64,000 nucleotides of DNA from Orlajensenia stereocauli. Lineage in GTDB: Bacteria > Actinomycetota > Actinomycetes > Actinomycetales > Microbacteriaceae. The stretch lies in the NCBI RefSeq assembly GCF_039548895.1, contig NZ_JBCLVG010000001.1; one strand, given 5' to 3'. Of this stretch, positions 1 to 7,680 are shown piece after piece. Numbering within the stretch: position 1 is the stretch's first letter; every line of letters starts with the position of its first letter. The notes beneath the pieces were generated by a model. The model did no database searches, had not been told where the DNA came from, and was given only the letters and a program-made list of their open reading frames with translations. A program made the translations under genes and the position numbers.

Positions 1-44
1 ATCGGCTCGCGACGTTAGGCAGGGGCCAGGAGATTTCCGAGACG

Positions 45-63
45 GATGCCGCCTGTCGGCATC
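45..63 (-). terminator. Hairpin at the end of the flagellar minus-strand group
   Basis: GATGCCG and CGGCATC form a 7-bp perfect stem with a 5-nt loop. The hairpin overlaps the stop codon of the FliT-like gene, so it probably acts as a transcription end or as 3' mRNA protection. No clear U-tract follows, so intrinsic termination is uncertain. Confidence 0.4.
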
Positions 64-403
64 AGCCCTGCACGTCGAGGTAGACGGCGCCCGATGCAGC
101 GACATCCGGAACTGTGCGAACGGCCTCCAGGTGGCGCCTCACGGACCGGCGCTCCTCGATCAGGAGCTCGAGCATCTCGCGCTGGAGCGCCAGGACCTCT
201 GCCGCGCGCTCGTGCAGTTCATCGGGCAGTGCCCCGAGTTCCGGATCGGGGCGCCAGTGCTCCTCGCTGCGGTGCGCAGGGAGGTGCGCCGCGTCACCGC
301 GGTCCGGTTCGGGATCAGGGTCGGACACCGCGAAGAGGGCGTCGGCCTCGAGCGCGTCGAGCACCTCGGTCCACGTGCGACGGGTGCGATCAGGCGAAGC
401 CAA
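62..403 (-). CDS. FliT-like flagellar chaperone candidate
   Basis: This 113-residue acidic, helical protein follows fliS directly and overlaps its 3' end by 14 bp. That is where fliT lies in many flagellar operons. The best start is a TTG at 403, because GGGGGAGG stands about 8 nt upstream inside fliS. The C-terminal half (residues 60-100) is a run of charged helix rich in Leu, Glu and Arg, compatible with an export chaperone that binds the filament cap protein. I see no diagnostic FliT motif, so the function rests on size, predicted helicity and position. It is probably translated by coupling to fliS and transcribed with fliD-fliS. Confidence 0.55.
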   Translation of the reverse strand: MASPDRTRRTWTEVLDALEADALFAVSDPDPEPDRGDAAHLPAHRSEEHWRPDPELGALPDELHERAAEVLALQREMLELLIEERRSVRRHLEAVRTVPDVAASGAVYLDVQG

Positions 404-836
404 GGTGCAGGCCTCCCCCGCCGACGGGTGCGGCGGAGGTCAGGGAGTCGGCGGCCGTCGGCAGGGCAGCTGCCTCGTGCCAGGCTGCCGCGAGGGGCTC
501 CATCAGGTCGATGGCCTGCCTCGTGAGGGCGGCATCGCGCTGCACGTTCGCGTTGCGCAGGGTGGTGGTGACGAACGCGTACACGGCGAGCAGTCCCTCG
601 GCGCCGTCCCAGAGGTCGACCCGGAGCGAACTGGAGAGCTCGGCGACGATGTCCTGGGCGTGCAGCAGCGCCGTGGAGGCGTCGTTCCACGACCCGGCCC
701 GCTGCGCCTGCTCGGCACGGTGCAGGTCGAGCAGCAGCCTGTCGTAGAGCATGGTGAGCAGTCGTGCCGGTGTGGCCGAGAGCACGGCTTCGCGGCCGTA
801 CTGGGCCTGGGCCTGGGCCTGCAGGAGGGTCGTCAC
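390..836 (-). CDS. fliS: Flagellar export chaperone FliS
   Basis: FliS binds the C-terminal disordered end of flagellin in the cytosol and stops premature polymerisation before export. The 148-residue product has the family signature near the N-terminus (YGREAVLSATPARLLTMLYD, residues 12-31) and a helical body with the usual central tract ending in alternating charged residues. I chose the GTG at 836 because its GTGA overlaps the TGA of fliD (833-835), a standard coupling arrangement. A longer reading from 890 would run into fliD. The length suits the family (about 125-150). The last 15 residues are Gly/Ala rich and probably disordered. Confidence 0.9.
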   Translation of the reverse strand: MTTLLQAQAQAQYGREAVLSATPARLLTMLYDRLLLDLHRAEQAQRAGSWNDASTALLHAQDIVAELSSSLRVDLWDGAEGLLAVYAFVTTTLRNANVQRDAALTRQAIDLMEPLAAAWHEAAALPTAADSLTSAAPVGGGGLHLGFA

Positions 837-2200
837 TTGGAACTCGATCCGCTGGTGGTGGGCAGTGCGGCGATCTGCGAGGTGAGCCATGCCGACTGCG
901 AGTTGAGAGCGCTCATGCGCACCTCGAGGGCGGAGTACGTGCGTTCGAGATGGGCACGACGATCGTCGAGCCGCCGGGTCCAGCTCTCGATCTGCTCGTT
1001 CATCGACTTCACGACTGTCTCCTGTCCGTTGATGCTGGTCGTCAGCCGGCCGGTGTACTTGTCCGAGACCGTGGTGGCCGCGTCGGCGACCCGACCGGCG
1101 ATCGTGGCGAGCATGCCCTGTGCCGCTGCCGGGTCCGCCGCCAGTGCGGCGGAGAAGGCCTCGGGATCGAAGACCAGGCTGCCGTCCTTCAGGAAGCTGA
1201 TGCCGATCTGCGAGGGGGACGCCCCGCCGATCGGCATCGAGACGGCCGAGGCCAGGGCGAGTCGCGCCGAGCGCACAGTCGAGTCGCCCGTGAACGAACC
1301 CAGCTTCGTCGTCGTGCTGCCGTCGGCGTTGGTCGTCGTCGAGCTCGCCGACTTCGCGTCGATCGTCCCGAAGATCGACTTGATCGCATCGGTCAGGGCC
1401 TTCGCGGCCGTGGAGGCCACGGCGGGATCCCGCGCGACGGTGACGGTGACCGGGTCGACGGATGCTGCGGACACCGTGACGTCGACGTCGCCGATGAGAC
1501 CCGTGAAGGTGTTGGTCGACGAGCGAACGACCTGCTCGGCGGCCGTCCCCGACCAGAGCGCGACCTCGGCGTCCTGGGCGGTGCGGATCGCGGCCGCCCC
1601 GGGTTCGGCGAGCAGGTCGGTGCCTCCGCGGAGAACGCCGAAGGCGGCATCCGTCCCCGTGGCGGTCGAACTGAGCTGCAGGCGGTACTGCTGGTTGCCG
1701 TCGACGTCGAGGCCGGCACGCACCCGCGTGGCCGTGACAGGTGCGCCGGACTTGTTGATCGCCGAGGCGACGTCCTCGAGCGACGTGCTCGCGGCCGTGA
1801 CCTCGGTGCGCGTGCCGTCATGCGCGACGAGGGTGAGGGTGGCCGGATCGTCGGGCCAGGCGGTCATCGGCGCGGTGACCGACGTCTGGCCCTGGGCGAC
1901 CGACCGAATGACGATGTCGACGCTTCCGGCCACGGCGTTCGCCCCGGCCTTCGCCGTGACTGTGCTCGACGATGCTGAGGCGGTGAAGCCGTTCAGCGAC
2001 GATGCCGTGCGGTTCGATGCGGCCATCGTGGCAAGTGAGGAGAACTTGAGGTTGAGGGCCTGGAGGTCGCTGATGGTCGAGCTCGTGGAGGCGACTCGTG
2101 CGCTGAGCAGCGTCTGCGGGGCGGCTTCGATCGCCATGAGCTTCGTGATGAGTGCCGCGGTGTCGAGACCGCTGGCGAGACCGCCGAGGGAGATGCCCAC
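833..2200 (-). CDS. fliD: Flagellar filament cap protein FliD (hook-associated protein 2)
   Basis: FliD forms the cap at the filament tip and helps flagellin fold and insert. The 455-residue product starts with the conserved segment GISLGGLASGLDTAALITKL, the FliD N-terminal domain signature. The C-terminal 110 residues contain a coiled-coil pattern (KYTGRLTTSINGQETVVKS onward) and end with SQSAWLTSQIAAL, as expected for FliD_C. The GTG at 2200 is preferred over upstream ATGs because AGGAAGGA lies 5 nt before it and the protein then begins exactly at the conserved block. It follows fliC after 116 nt and overlaps fliS by 4 bp. Confidence 0.92.
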   Translation of the reverse strand: MGISLGGLASGLDTAALITKLMAIEAAPQTLLSARVASTSSTISDLQALNLKFSSLATMAASNRTASSLNGFTASASSSTVTAKAGANAVAGSVDIVIRSVAQGQTSVTAPMTAWPDDPATLTLVAHDGTRTEVTAASTSLEDVASAINKSGAPVTATRVRAGLDVDGNQQYRLQLSSTATGTDAAFGVLRGGTDLLAEPGAAAIRTAQDAEVALWSGTAAEQVVRSSTNTFTGLIGDVDVTVSAASVDPVTVTVARDPAVASTAAKALTDAIKSIFGTIDAKSASSTTTNADGSTTTKLGSFTGDSTVRSARLALASAVSMPIGGASPSQIGISFLKDGSLVFDPEAFSAALAADPAAAQGMLATIAGRVADAATTVSDKYTGRLTTSINGQETVVKSMNEQIESWTRRLDDRRAHLERTYSALEVRMSALNSQSAWLTSQIAALPTTSGSSSK

Positions 2201-2316
2201 GATCGTCCTTCCTCTGCGTCGGGGTTGCTGATGTCGGTGCCGGCCGGGCCCGGCGCGCACGTGGTAGGCCCTACACCCACCCGCGCTCGCCGGGCCGACC
2301 GCCAGGCGATGCCGAT

Positions 2317-3165
2317 CTAGCCGAGGAGCTTGAGAACGCTCTGGTTCGACTGGTTGGCCTGCGCCAGCATGGACGTGCCCGCCTGCGAGAGGATGCTCGC
2401 CCGGGTGTAGTTGACCATCTCCGATGCCATGTCGGTGTCGCGGATGCGCGACTCCGCCGCCGCCAGGTTCTCACCGGCGACGCTCAGGCTGTTGATCGTC
2501 GACTCGAAGCGGTTCTGCGCCGCACCGAGGGTCGCCCGGTCCGTCGAGATCGCCGTGATGGCTGCGTCGATCTTGGTGATCGTTCCGCTCGCCGTTGCGC
2601 TGTCCGTGACGACGAAGTCGGCCGACGCGGTGCCGGCGGCGGTTGCGAGGCCTCCGACGGACGCCGCAGTGCCGGAGAGCTTGACGTCGATCACGTCGCT
2701 CGAGGAGGTGTTGTCTCCCGTGCCGACCTGGAAGCTCTTCGTCGAACCGTCGAGCAGCTTGATGCCGTTGAAGTTCGTGTTGTCGATGATGCGGGTGAGT
2801 TCCTCGCCCAGAGCATCGGCCTCACCCTTGATCGCTGCGCGCGAGTCGGCGTTGTTCGAGTCGTTGCCTCCCTGGACAGCCAGGTCGCGCATGCGGTGCA
2901 GGATGTTGTGAACCTCGGTCAGGGCGCCTTCCGACGTCTGGATGACGCTGATGCCGTCCTGGGCGTTGCGTGCGGCGACCTTGTTGCCGGAGATCTGCGA
3001 GCGCAGGCCCTCCGAGATCGACAGGCCGGCCGCGTCATCGGCAGCACGGTTGATGCGCAGTCCGCTCGAGAGCTTCTCGAGCGACTTCGACAGCGCGTTC
3101 TGCGTGTTGTTGAGGTTGCGGTAGGCGTTGTTCGCCGCGGTGTTGGTGTTGATCTGCATACCCAT
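2317..3165 (-). CDS. fliC: Flagellin, short form
   Basis: This is the major filament subunit, exported by the type III flagellar apparatus. The N-terminal D0/D1 domain is textbook: MGMQINTNTAANNAYRNLN at residues 1-19 and LSSGLRINRAADDAAGLSI at 32-50. The C-terminal D1/D0 domain covers roughly residues 205-282 and ends in NQSNQSVLKLLG. Only about 60-70 variable residues separate them, so at 282 residues this is a minimal flagellin without a large surface D2/D3 domain. The ATG at 3165 has GGAGGAA 7 nt upstream. A strong sigma-28-type promoter precedes it, so it is probably expressed late and on its own. Confidence 0.95.
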   Translation of the reverse strand: MGMQINTNTAANNAYRNLNNTQNALSKSLEKLSSGLRINRAADDAAGLSISEGLRSQISGNKVAARNAQDGISVIQTSEGALTEVHNILHRMRDLAVQGGNDSNNADSRAAIKGEADALGEELTRIIDNTNFNGIKLLDGSTKSFQVGTGDNTSSSDVIDVKLSGTAASVGGLATAAGTASADFVVTDSATASGTITKIDAAITAISTDRATLGAAQNRFESTINSLSVAGENLAAAESRIRDTDMASEMVNYTRASILSQAGTSMLAQANQSNQSVLKLLG

Positions 3166-3225
3166 GGTGTGTTCCTCCGTGATCTGGGTGTCGTCACGGG
3201 CCCATCCGTGGGCCCGCATCCAGAG

Positions 3226-3252
3226 CTATCGGCACACCCGGAGAACCCGTTA
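3226..3252 (-). promoter_or_regulatory. Sigma-28 (FliA-type) promoter of fliC
   Basis: On the minus strand TAAC (3249-3252) is followed by exactly 15 nt and then GCCGATAG (3226-3233). The enterobacterial FliA consensus is TAAA-N15-GCCGATAA, so only two of twelve positions differ. It lies about 60 nt before the fliC start and directly after the gene for the matching sigma factor. The predicted transcript starts near 3218. Confidence 0.8.
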
Positions 3253-3282
3253 GACGAATCCTCGGGTTGATCGGCAGAGGCC

Positions 3283-4095
3283 TCAGGAGACCGTGGAGAC
3301 CCGGCCGCGCAGCGCCGCCCGGCGCGAGACCTCGAGCACGGCCTGCTCGGCGACCCGCGCGAGATAGGCACTGCGGCTGGCCGTGGCGACCCTCGAGACG
3401 GGAACGTGAGGCTCGTCACCGTCGGAGTAGTGGGTGCCGAGCCCGTCGCGGAGCAGGCGGATCGCCTCCGAGCGCTGCTGCGAGACGGCGGAGTGGGTGA
3501 TGCCCAGCTCGGCGGCGATCTCGGTGACGGTGCGGTCCTCGAAGTAGACGGCGACGATGATCGCGCGCATCCGCTCCGGGAGGGCGTCGACGGATGCCCG
3601 CAGGTAGCGCAGCTCCTCACCCAGGAGCAGACTCTCCTCCGGCGAGACGATCTCGGCGGCCAGCGAGTCGGCGACGGTGTCATCGAGCGATGTGACCGAA
3701 CGCCCCGCGTCGGAGAGGGCGGCGCGAGCCGTCTCCCGGTCGATGCCCATGGCGTTGGCGATCTCGTCGACGTCGGGGGTGCGTCCGAGTGCGGTGGTCA
3801 GGGTCTCCTGCACCGCGAGGGTCTCCTTGATGCGCTTGCGCGCCGAGCGCGGTGCCCAGTCGGCCGAGCGCATGTCATCGGCGAACGCGCCGACGATGCG
3901 GCGCCGCGCGTACGCGCCGAACGGGATCCCGAGAGTCGGGTCGAAGGACTCGGCAGAGGTGATGAGTGCGATGGCGCCCACCGAGGCCAGGTCGTCGCGG
4001 GACAGGTGCGTCGCCCTGCCGCACAGCTCGGAGACCAGGTAGCCCACGAGCGGCAGGTTCTCGACCACCAATGCGTTGCGCTCGATCCGATTCAC
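3283..4095 (-). CDS. Flagellar/alternative sigma factor, FliA-WhiG family
   Basis: A 270-residue sigma-70-family factor that directs RNA polymerase to late flagellar promoters. Region 2 is recognisable in FDPTLGIPFGAYARRRIVGA followed by ADWAPRSARKRIKE, typical of FliA/WhiG. Region 3 includes GRTPDVDEIANAMGI. Region 4 contains the helix-turn-helix TVTEIAAELGITHSAVSQQR. A GTG at 4095 is preferred over the ATG at 4170 because GGGGGA stands 6 nt upstream and the protein then has the usual family length. About 50 residues follow region 4, longer than usual. The gene is divergent from flgN and lies 118 bp upstream of fliC, whose promoter carries the matching -35/-10. Calling it FliA is therefore well supported by context. 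Confidence 0.88.
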   Translation of the reverse strand: MNRIERNALVVENLPLVGYLVSELCGRATHLSRDDLASVGAIALITSAESFDPTLGIPFGAYARRRIVGAFADDMRSADWAPRSARKRIKETLAVQETLTTALGRTPDVDEIANAMGIDRETARAALSDAGRSVTSLDDTVADSLAAEIVSPEESLLLGEELRYLRASVDALPERMRAIIVAVYFEDRTVTEIAAELGITHSAVSQQRSEAIRLLRDGLGTHYSDGDEPHVPVSRVATASRSAYLARVAEQAVLEVSRRAALRGRVSTVS

Positions 4096-4280
4096 TGTCC
4101 ATCCCCCGTTGTCCGGGCACCCGAAAAGGTGCCTGTCCTCACTCACTTCGGGTATGGGTGTGGTCATCACTTCACGCCGGATTCCATACTCCGATCCGAC
4201 GGTGGAACAGGCTTTCGACGCGTGTCCAAGCTATCCGTCGGGGCCCCGGAATCTCGCCCCGGAACGCGCCCCAGTCCGAG

Positions 4281-4300
4281 TGTCGGCACGTTGGCCGACA
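4281..4300. promoter_or_regulatory. Inverted repeat in the sigma/flgN divergent region
   Basis: TGTCGGC (4281-4287) and GCCGACA (4294-4300) form a perfect 7-bp inverted repeat around a 6-nt spacer. It lies midway in the 384-bp gap between the divergent flagellar operons and could be an operator for a dimeric regulator. No regulator can be named. Confidence 0.4.
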
Positions 4301-4305
4301 ACGCC

Positions 4306-4347
4306 ATGTACCCCGTAGTCACCGGCTCGGAGCGTGCTATGTACCCC
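4306..4347 (+). promoter_or_regulatory. Pair of ATGTACCCC direct repeats
   Basis: The 9-mer ATGTACCCC occurs at 4306-4314 and 4339-4347. The copies start 33 bp apart, close to three helical turns, so both would face the same side of the DNA. They lie just upstream of the proposed flgN promoter and resemble paired activator sites. Confidence 0.4.
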
Positions 4348-4375
4348 TCTGGGAAACGCGGACATGCGCGCTCAC

Positions 4376-4402
4376 TAACATTGACCGCGATGCGACCGAC
4401 AG
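4376..4402 (+). promoter_or_regulatory. Candidate sigma-28 promoter of flgN-flgK-flgL-fliW
   Basis: TAAC (4376-4379) is followed by 15 nt and ACCGACAG (4395-4402). The -35 and spacing equal those of the fliC promoter, and the -10 keeps the CCGA core with three differences from consensus. It lies about 78 nt before the flgN start. Confidence 0.5.
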
Positions 4403-4479
4403 TTGCTTTCACGAACGGAAAAGCGTCGGAGAGCGACGATGGATCGTCATCATGCAACCCGATGCGAATGGAGAAACAC

Positions 4480-4965
4480 GTGGGGGCCACCGAATTGTCA
4501 GCAGTGCTCTGGCATGAGCGCGAGCTCCTCGAGCTGCTGCTCTTCAAGCTCGAGGAGCAGCAACTCCTGCTCACCGCCGGGAAGACCCGGTGGATCCCGT
4601 TCGCGACCCGCGAGATCGAACAGGTGGCCGAGCGCCTCCGCGAGAGCGGACTCGGCCGGTCGGTCGAGCTCGACGCCATCGCCGCCGAGTGGGGCGTCGA
4701 CGCCGAGCTGCCGCTCCGCGAACTCGCCGAGGCCGCTCCGGCCGGGCCCTGGGGCGACATCCTGCGCGACCACCTGCAGGCGATGCTCGAACTCACCGCC
4801 CAGATCACGTCGGTGCGCGACCTGAACGACGCGCTCCTGCGTTCCGCCCTGCGCTCCACCCAGGAGGTCGCGGCCGGCATCGACGGCAACTCGGGCACCT
4901 ACGACGCCAGTGGCACCACCGGTGCCACGGCACGTGGCGCACGCATCATCGACCGGGAGCTGTGA
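4480..4965 (+). CDS. flgN: FlgN-like flagellar chaperone
   Basis: FlgN-type chaperones protect the hook-filament junction proteins FlgK and FlgL before export. The 161-residue product is almost entirely helical, with the typical N-terminal pattern LWHERELLELLLFKLEEQQL and a middle segment rich in Glu, Arg and Leu. The final 30 residues are Gly/Thr/Ala rich. I chose the GTG at 4480 because GGAG lies about 6 nt before it. An ATG at 4468 has no ribosome site. flgK follows 7 nt later, so this chaperone is made with its clients. Confidence 0.8.
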   Translation: MGATELSAVLWHERELLELLLFKLEEQQLLLTAGKTRWIPFATREIEQVAERLRESGLGRSVELDAIAAEWGVDAELPLRELAEAAPAGPWGDILRDHLQAMLELTAQITSVRDLNDALLRSALRSTQEVAAGIDGNSGTYDASGTTGATARGARIIDREL

Positions 4966-4972
4966 CAACGGA

Positions 4973-6394
4973 ATGAGCACCTTCGGCGCCCTGAACACCG
5001 CCTACACCGGGCTCGTCGCCGCGCGACTCGGTCTCGACGTCGTCGGTCAGAACATCACCAACGCGAACACCGACGGCTACACCCGCCAACGGGTCTCATC
5101 CTCGGGGATCGGAGCCGTGACCGCCGGTCGGTTCAGCACCGGCGTCCACGTCGGGCAGGGCGTCTCGATCGACGGCATCGCCAGGCTCGCCGACGCCAGG
5201 CTCGACGCCCGCGTGCGCGGCGCCCTGTCGATCGCCGGATTCTCGGATGCCAGGGCCACGGCCCTCGGCACGCTCGAGAAGTCGCTCAACGAGCCCGGCG
5301 CCACCGGCATCTCGGCGCAGCTCGGCGAGTTCTGGTCGGCGTGGGGCGAGCTGTCGAACCGCGCCGGTGAGCCGGCATCCGAGAGCGTCCTGCTCCAGCA
5401 GGCCTCAGTGCTCGTCAATCGCATCGCCTCAGGATCCCGGGCGACCCAGACCCAGTGGTCGGAGATCCGCGGCAGCGTCGACGATCAGGCCGCGCAGCTC
5501 AACGCAGCTGGGGCCGAGGTCGCCGAGCTCAACGCCCGAATCAGGTCGACGCTGGCCTCGGGAGGATCTGCGAACGAACTGCAGGACCAGCGCAGCCGCG
5601 TGCTCACCACCATCGCCGGGATCGCCGGCGGACGCGTCGAGCCGCAGTCCGACGGAACCGTCACTGTGTTCCTCGGCGGTAACGCTCTCGTGACGGGCGA
5701 CTCGCTCCGGCCCGTCACAGTCCTCGGCGGCGGCAGCATGGCCACGTCGGCGACGGACCCGGTGCGACTGGAATGGGCTCACCATCCCGGCATCGCCGTC
5801 GAGCTCGACGGCGGCTCGCTCGGCGGCGCCCTGACAGTCCTCGCGCCTGCCGAGGCCGGTGGAACCGGAGGCGCCCTCGCCGAGACCGCGGCATCCTACG
5901 ACGCCCTCGCCATCGCGCTCGCAACCCAGGTGAACGCCATCCACCGCACCGGAGCCACCGCGGACGGAACCACCGGGCACGACTTCTTCGTCGTCGACGC
6001 CGGAGTCTCGGCCGCCCAGGGTCTGCGTGTCGTCCCCACCGACGGTTCCGGCATCGCGACGGGCACTCCGGGTGCCGGCGGTACCGACGGATCGGTCGCC
6101 GATGCCATCTCGGGCATCGCGAAGGCCGACGGTTCCCCCGACGAGCTGTGGTCGGGCCTGGTGACCCGTGTCGCCGTGGCCGCGCAGACCGAGATCCGCA
6201 ACTCGGCCCTCGCCGACCTCGCCTCCTCGAGCGCCGTCGCCGCACAGCAGTCGAACTCGGCGGTCGACCTCGACGAGGAGAACATGAACATGCTGGCGTT
6301 CCAGCGCGCCTACCAGGGGGCTGCGCGTGTGATGACAGCCATCGACGAGGCACTGGACACTCTCATCAACCGCACCGGACTCGTGGGGAGATAG
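4973..6394 (+). CDS. flgK: Flagellar hook-associated protein 1 (FlgK)
   Basis: FlgK forms the first ring of the hook-filament junction. The 473-residue protein begins with the rod/hook N-terminal motif MSTFGALNTAYTGLVAARLG and the following block VVGQNITNANTDGYTRQRV. It ends with the conserved C-terminal motif VDLDEENMNMLAFQRAYQ and a final helix containing MTAIDEALDTLI. These paired ends form the alpha-helical D0 domain. The ATG at 4973 places the motif at residue 1. The middle is Gly/Ala/Ser/Thr rich and exposed. It lies between flgN and flgL in one operon, with only 3 nt before flgL. Confidence 0.93.
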   Translation: MSTFGALNTAYTGLVAARLGLDVVGQNITNANTDGYTRQRVSSSGIGAVTAGRFSTGVHVGQGVSIDGIARLADARLDARVRGALSIAGFSDARATALGTLEKSLNEPGATGISAQLGEFWSAWGELSNRAGEPASESVLLQQASVLVNRIASGSRATQTQWSEIRGSVDDQAAQLNAAGAEVAELNARIRSTLASGGSANELQDQRSRVLTTIAGIAGGRVEPQSDGTVTVFLGGNALVTGDSLRPVTVLGGGSMATSATDPVRLEWAHHPGIAVELDGGSLGGALTVLAPAEAGGTGGALAETAASYDALAIALATQVNAIHRTGATADGTTGHDFFVVDAGVSAAQGLRVVPTDGSGIATGTPGAGGTDGSVADAISGIAKADGSPDELWSGLVTRVAVAAQTEIRNSALADLASSSAVAAQQSNSAVDLDEENMNMLAFQRAYQGAARVMTAIDEALDTLINRTGLVGR

Positions 6395-6397
6395 CGC

Positions 6398-7282
6398 ATG
6401 ATCACCCGTGTGACGCAGACCATGATGATGCGCTCTGCCCAGCAGAACCTGCAGGCCAGCGCAGCACGACTGGCCGCGACCCAGGAGAAGGCGGCATCGC
6501 TGCGCGCCATCTCGCGGCCGTCCGATGACCCGACGGGCACGGCCGACGCCCTGCGCACGCGGGCGGAGCAGCGGTCGGTCGACCAGTACACCCGCAACGC
6601 CGACAACGGCATCGGCTGGCTCACGACGGCCGACAGTGCCCTGTCGACAGCCTCGAACGTGCTGCGCCGTGCGCGCGACCTGACCGTCCAGGGCGCCAAT
6701 GACGGAGCTCTCTCCCCCACGGCGAAGGAGGCCATCGCGGTGGAGTTGGAATCGCTGCGCGACGATCTGCTCGGCATCGCGAACACCGCCTACCTGGGTC
6801 GCAACGTCTTCGCCGGCAATTCCGACGCCGGCGTCGCCTTCCAGCCCGACTTCTCCTTCACGGGCGCTGCGGGCAGCACTGTGCAGCGACGGGTCGCGGC
6901 CGACCAGACCGTACGGGTGGATGCCGATGGCGATGCAGCGTTCGGCAGCGGAGCGGCTTCGGTCTTCCAACTTCTGAGCACCATCGCCGCCGACCTGAGG
7001 TCGGGCCGGAACGTGACGGCGCGGCTCGGAGAGATCGACGACCGCGCCACGAAGATGGTCAGCACGCATGCCGAGGTCGGACAGAGACAGGCGCAGATCG
7101 AACGCGCAGAGGAGATGCTCGTGGCACAGACCGGATCACTCGAGACCCGGCGGGCCGCCATCGAGGACGTCGATATCGGGCAGATCTCGCTCGAGCTGAA
7201 GATGCAGGAGCTGGCCTACCAGTCGGCGATCGCCGTCTCGGCCAAGGTGCTCCCCGCGACGCTCATGGACTACCTGCGATGA
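6398..7282 (+). CDS. flgL: Flagellar hook-associated protein 3 (FlgL)
   Basis: FlgL joins FlgK to the flagellin filament. The 294-residue product has a flagellin-like N-terminus (MITRVTQTMMMRSAQQNLQA) followed by AISRPSDDPTGTADALRTRA, the FlgL counterpart of the flagellin SSG-NRAADD region. Its C-terminus runs through EDVDIGQISLELKMQELAYQ and ends LPATLMDYLR, typical of FlgL. GGGGAG lies 7 nt before the ATG. The stop overlaps the fliW start as ATGA, so fliW is translationally coupled. Confidence 0.92.
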   Translation: MITRVTQTMMMRSAQQNLQASAARLAATQEKAASLRAISRPSDDPTGTADALRTRAEQRSVDQYTRNADNGIGWLTTADSALSTASNVLRRARDLTVQGANDGALSPTAKEAIAVELESLRDDLLGIANTAYLGRNVFAGNSDAGVAFQPDFSFTGAAGSTVQRRVAADQTVRVDADGDAAFGSGAASVFQLLSTIAADLRSGRNVTARLGEIDDRATKMVSTHAEVGQRQAQIERAEEMLVAQTGSLETRRAAIEDVDIGQISLELKMQELAYQSAIAVSAKVLPATLMDYLR

Positions 7283-7659
7283 TCGGCGAGCTGACCTTCC
7301 TCAGTCCTCCCCCCGGACTCGAGCCGGCCACGCGCTTCACCCTGCACGCCATCGAGGGCGCCGTCGGCGTCTTCGCGCTGCGGTCGGTCGACGACCCGGG
7401 CCTCAGACTCTTCGTGCTCGACGCACCCACCTACCTCTCCGACTACAGGCCGGGACTGGGAGCCGAGCAGCGCGACGCAGTGAACCTCGGTGACGTCGAG
7501 CCGCTCATCCTCGTGGTCTCTTCGCTGACCGAGGGCGGCCCCACGGTGAACCTGGCGGCGCCGATCGTGGTCAACCCGCGGACCGGCGACGCCCTGCAGG
7601 TCATCCTCGACGGCCAGGACTGGCCGCTGCGGCATCCACTGACCGCCGCCTCGGCCTAG
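7279..7659 (+). CDS. fliW: Flagellar assembly factor FliW
   Basis: FliW binds flagellin and, in Bacillus, also CsrA, so that flagellin translation rises when the subunit is secreted. The 126-residue product shows the family core: a short N-terminal strand, LTFLSPPPGLEPATRFTLHA, then DDPGLRLFVLDAPTYLSDY and, near the end, NLAAPIVVNPRTGDALQVIL, which matches the conserved NL-APIV-N motif. It overlaps flgL by 4 bp. No csrA gene follows, although that is its usual neighbour. The next gene is a convergent oxidoreductase. Confidence 0.9.
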   Translation: MIGELTFLSPPPGLEPATRFTLHAIEGAVGVFALRSVDDPGLRLFVLDAPTYLSDYRPGLGAEQRDAVNLGDVEPLILVVSSLTEGGPTVNLAAPIVVNPRTGDALQVILDGQDWPLRHPLTAASA

Positions 7660-7680
7660 CCGGAGCTCCCCCTAGGCCGA
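7651..7680. terminator. Bidirectional hairpin between fliW and an LLM oxidoreductase
   Basis: TCGGCCTAG (7651-7659) and CTAGGCCGA (7672-7680) are a perfect 9-bp inverted repeat with a 12-nt loop. The stop codons of the two convergent genes lie in opposite arms. A shared terminator is the simplest reading. Confidence 0.6.

Noticed and set aside
114..2231. Very long open frame of 705 codons opposite fliD and fliS
   Set aside because: It is a shadow frame created by high G+C. It has no recognisable motifs and covers genes with clear flagellar signatures on the other strand.
2243..2274. GCCGGGCCCGGC and GTAGGCCCTAC palindromes between fliC and fliD
   Set aside because: Short GC palindromes are common by chance at this G+C, and neither is followed by a U-tract.
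5429..7069. Open frame of 546 codons opposite flgK and flgL
   Set aside because: Its translation is Gly/Arg/Asp-rich low complexity, and the opposite strand encodes unmistakable FlgK and FlgL.
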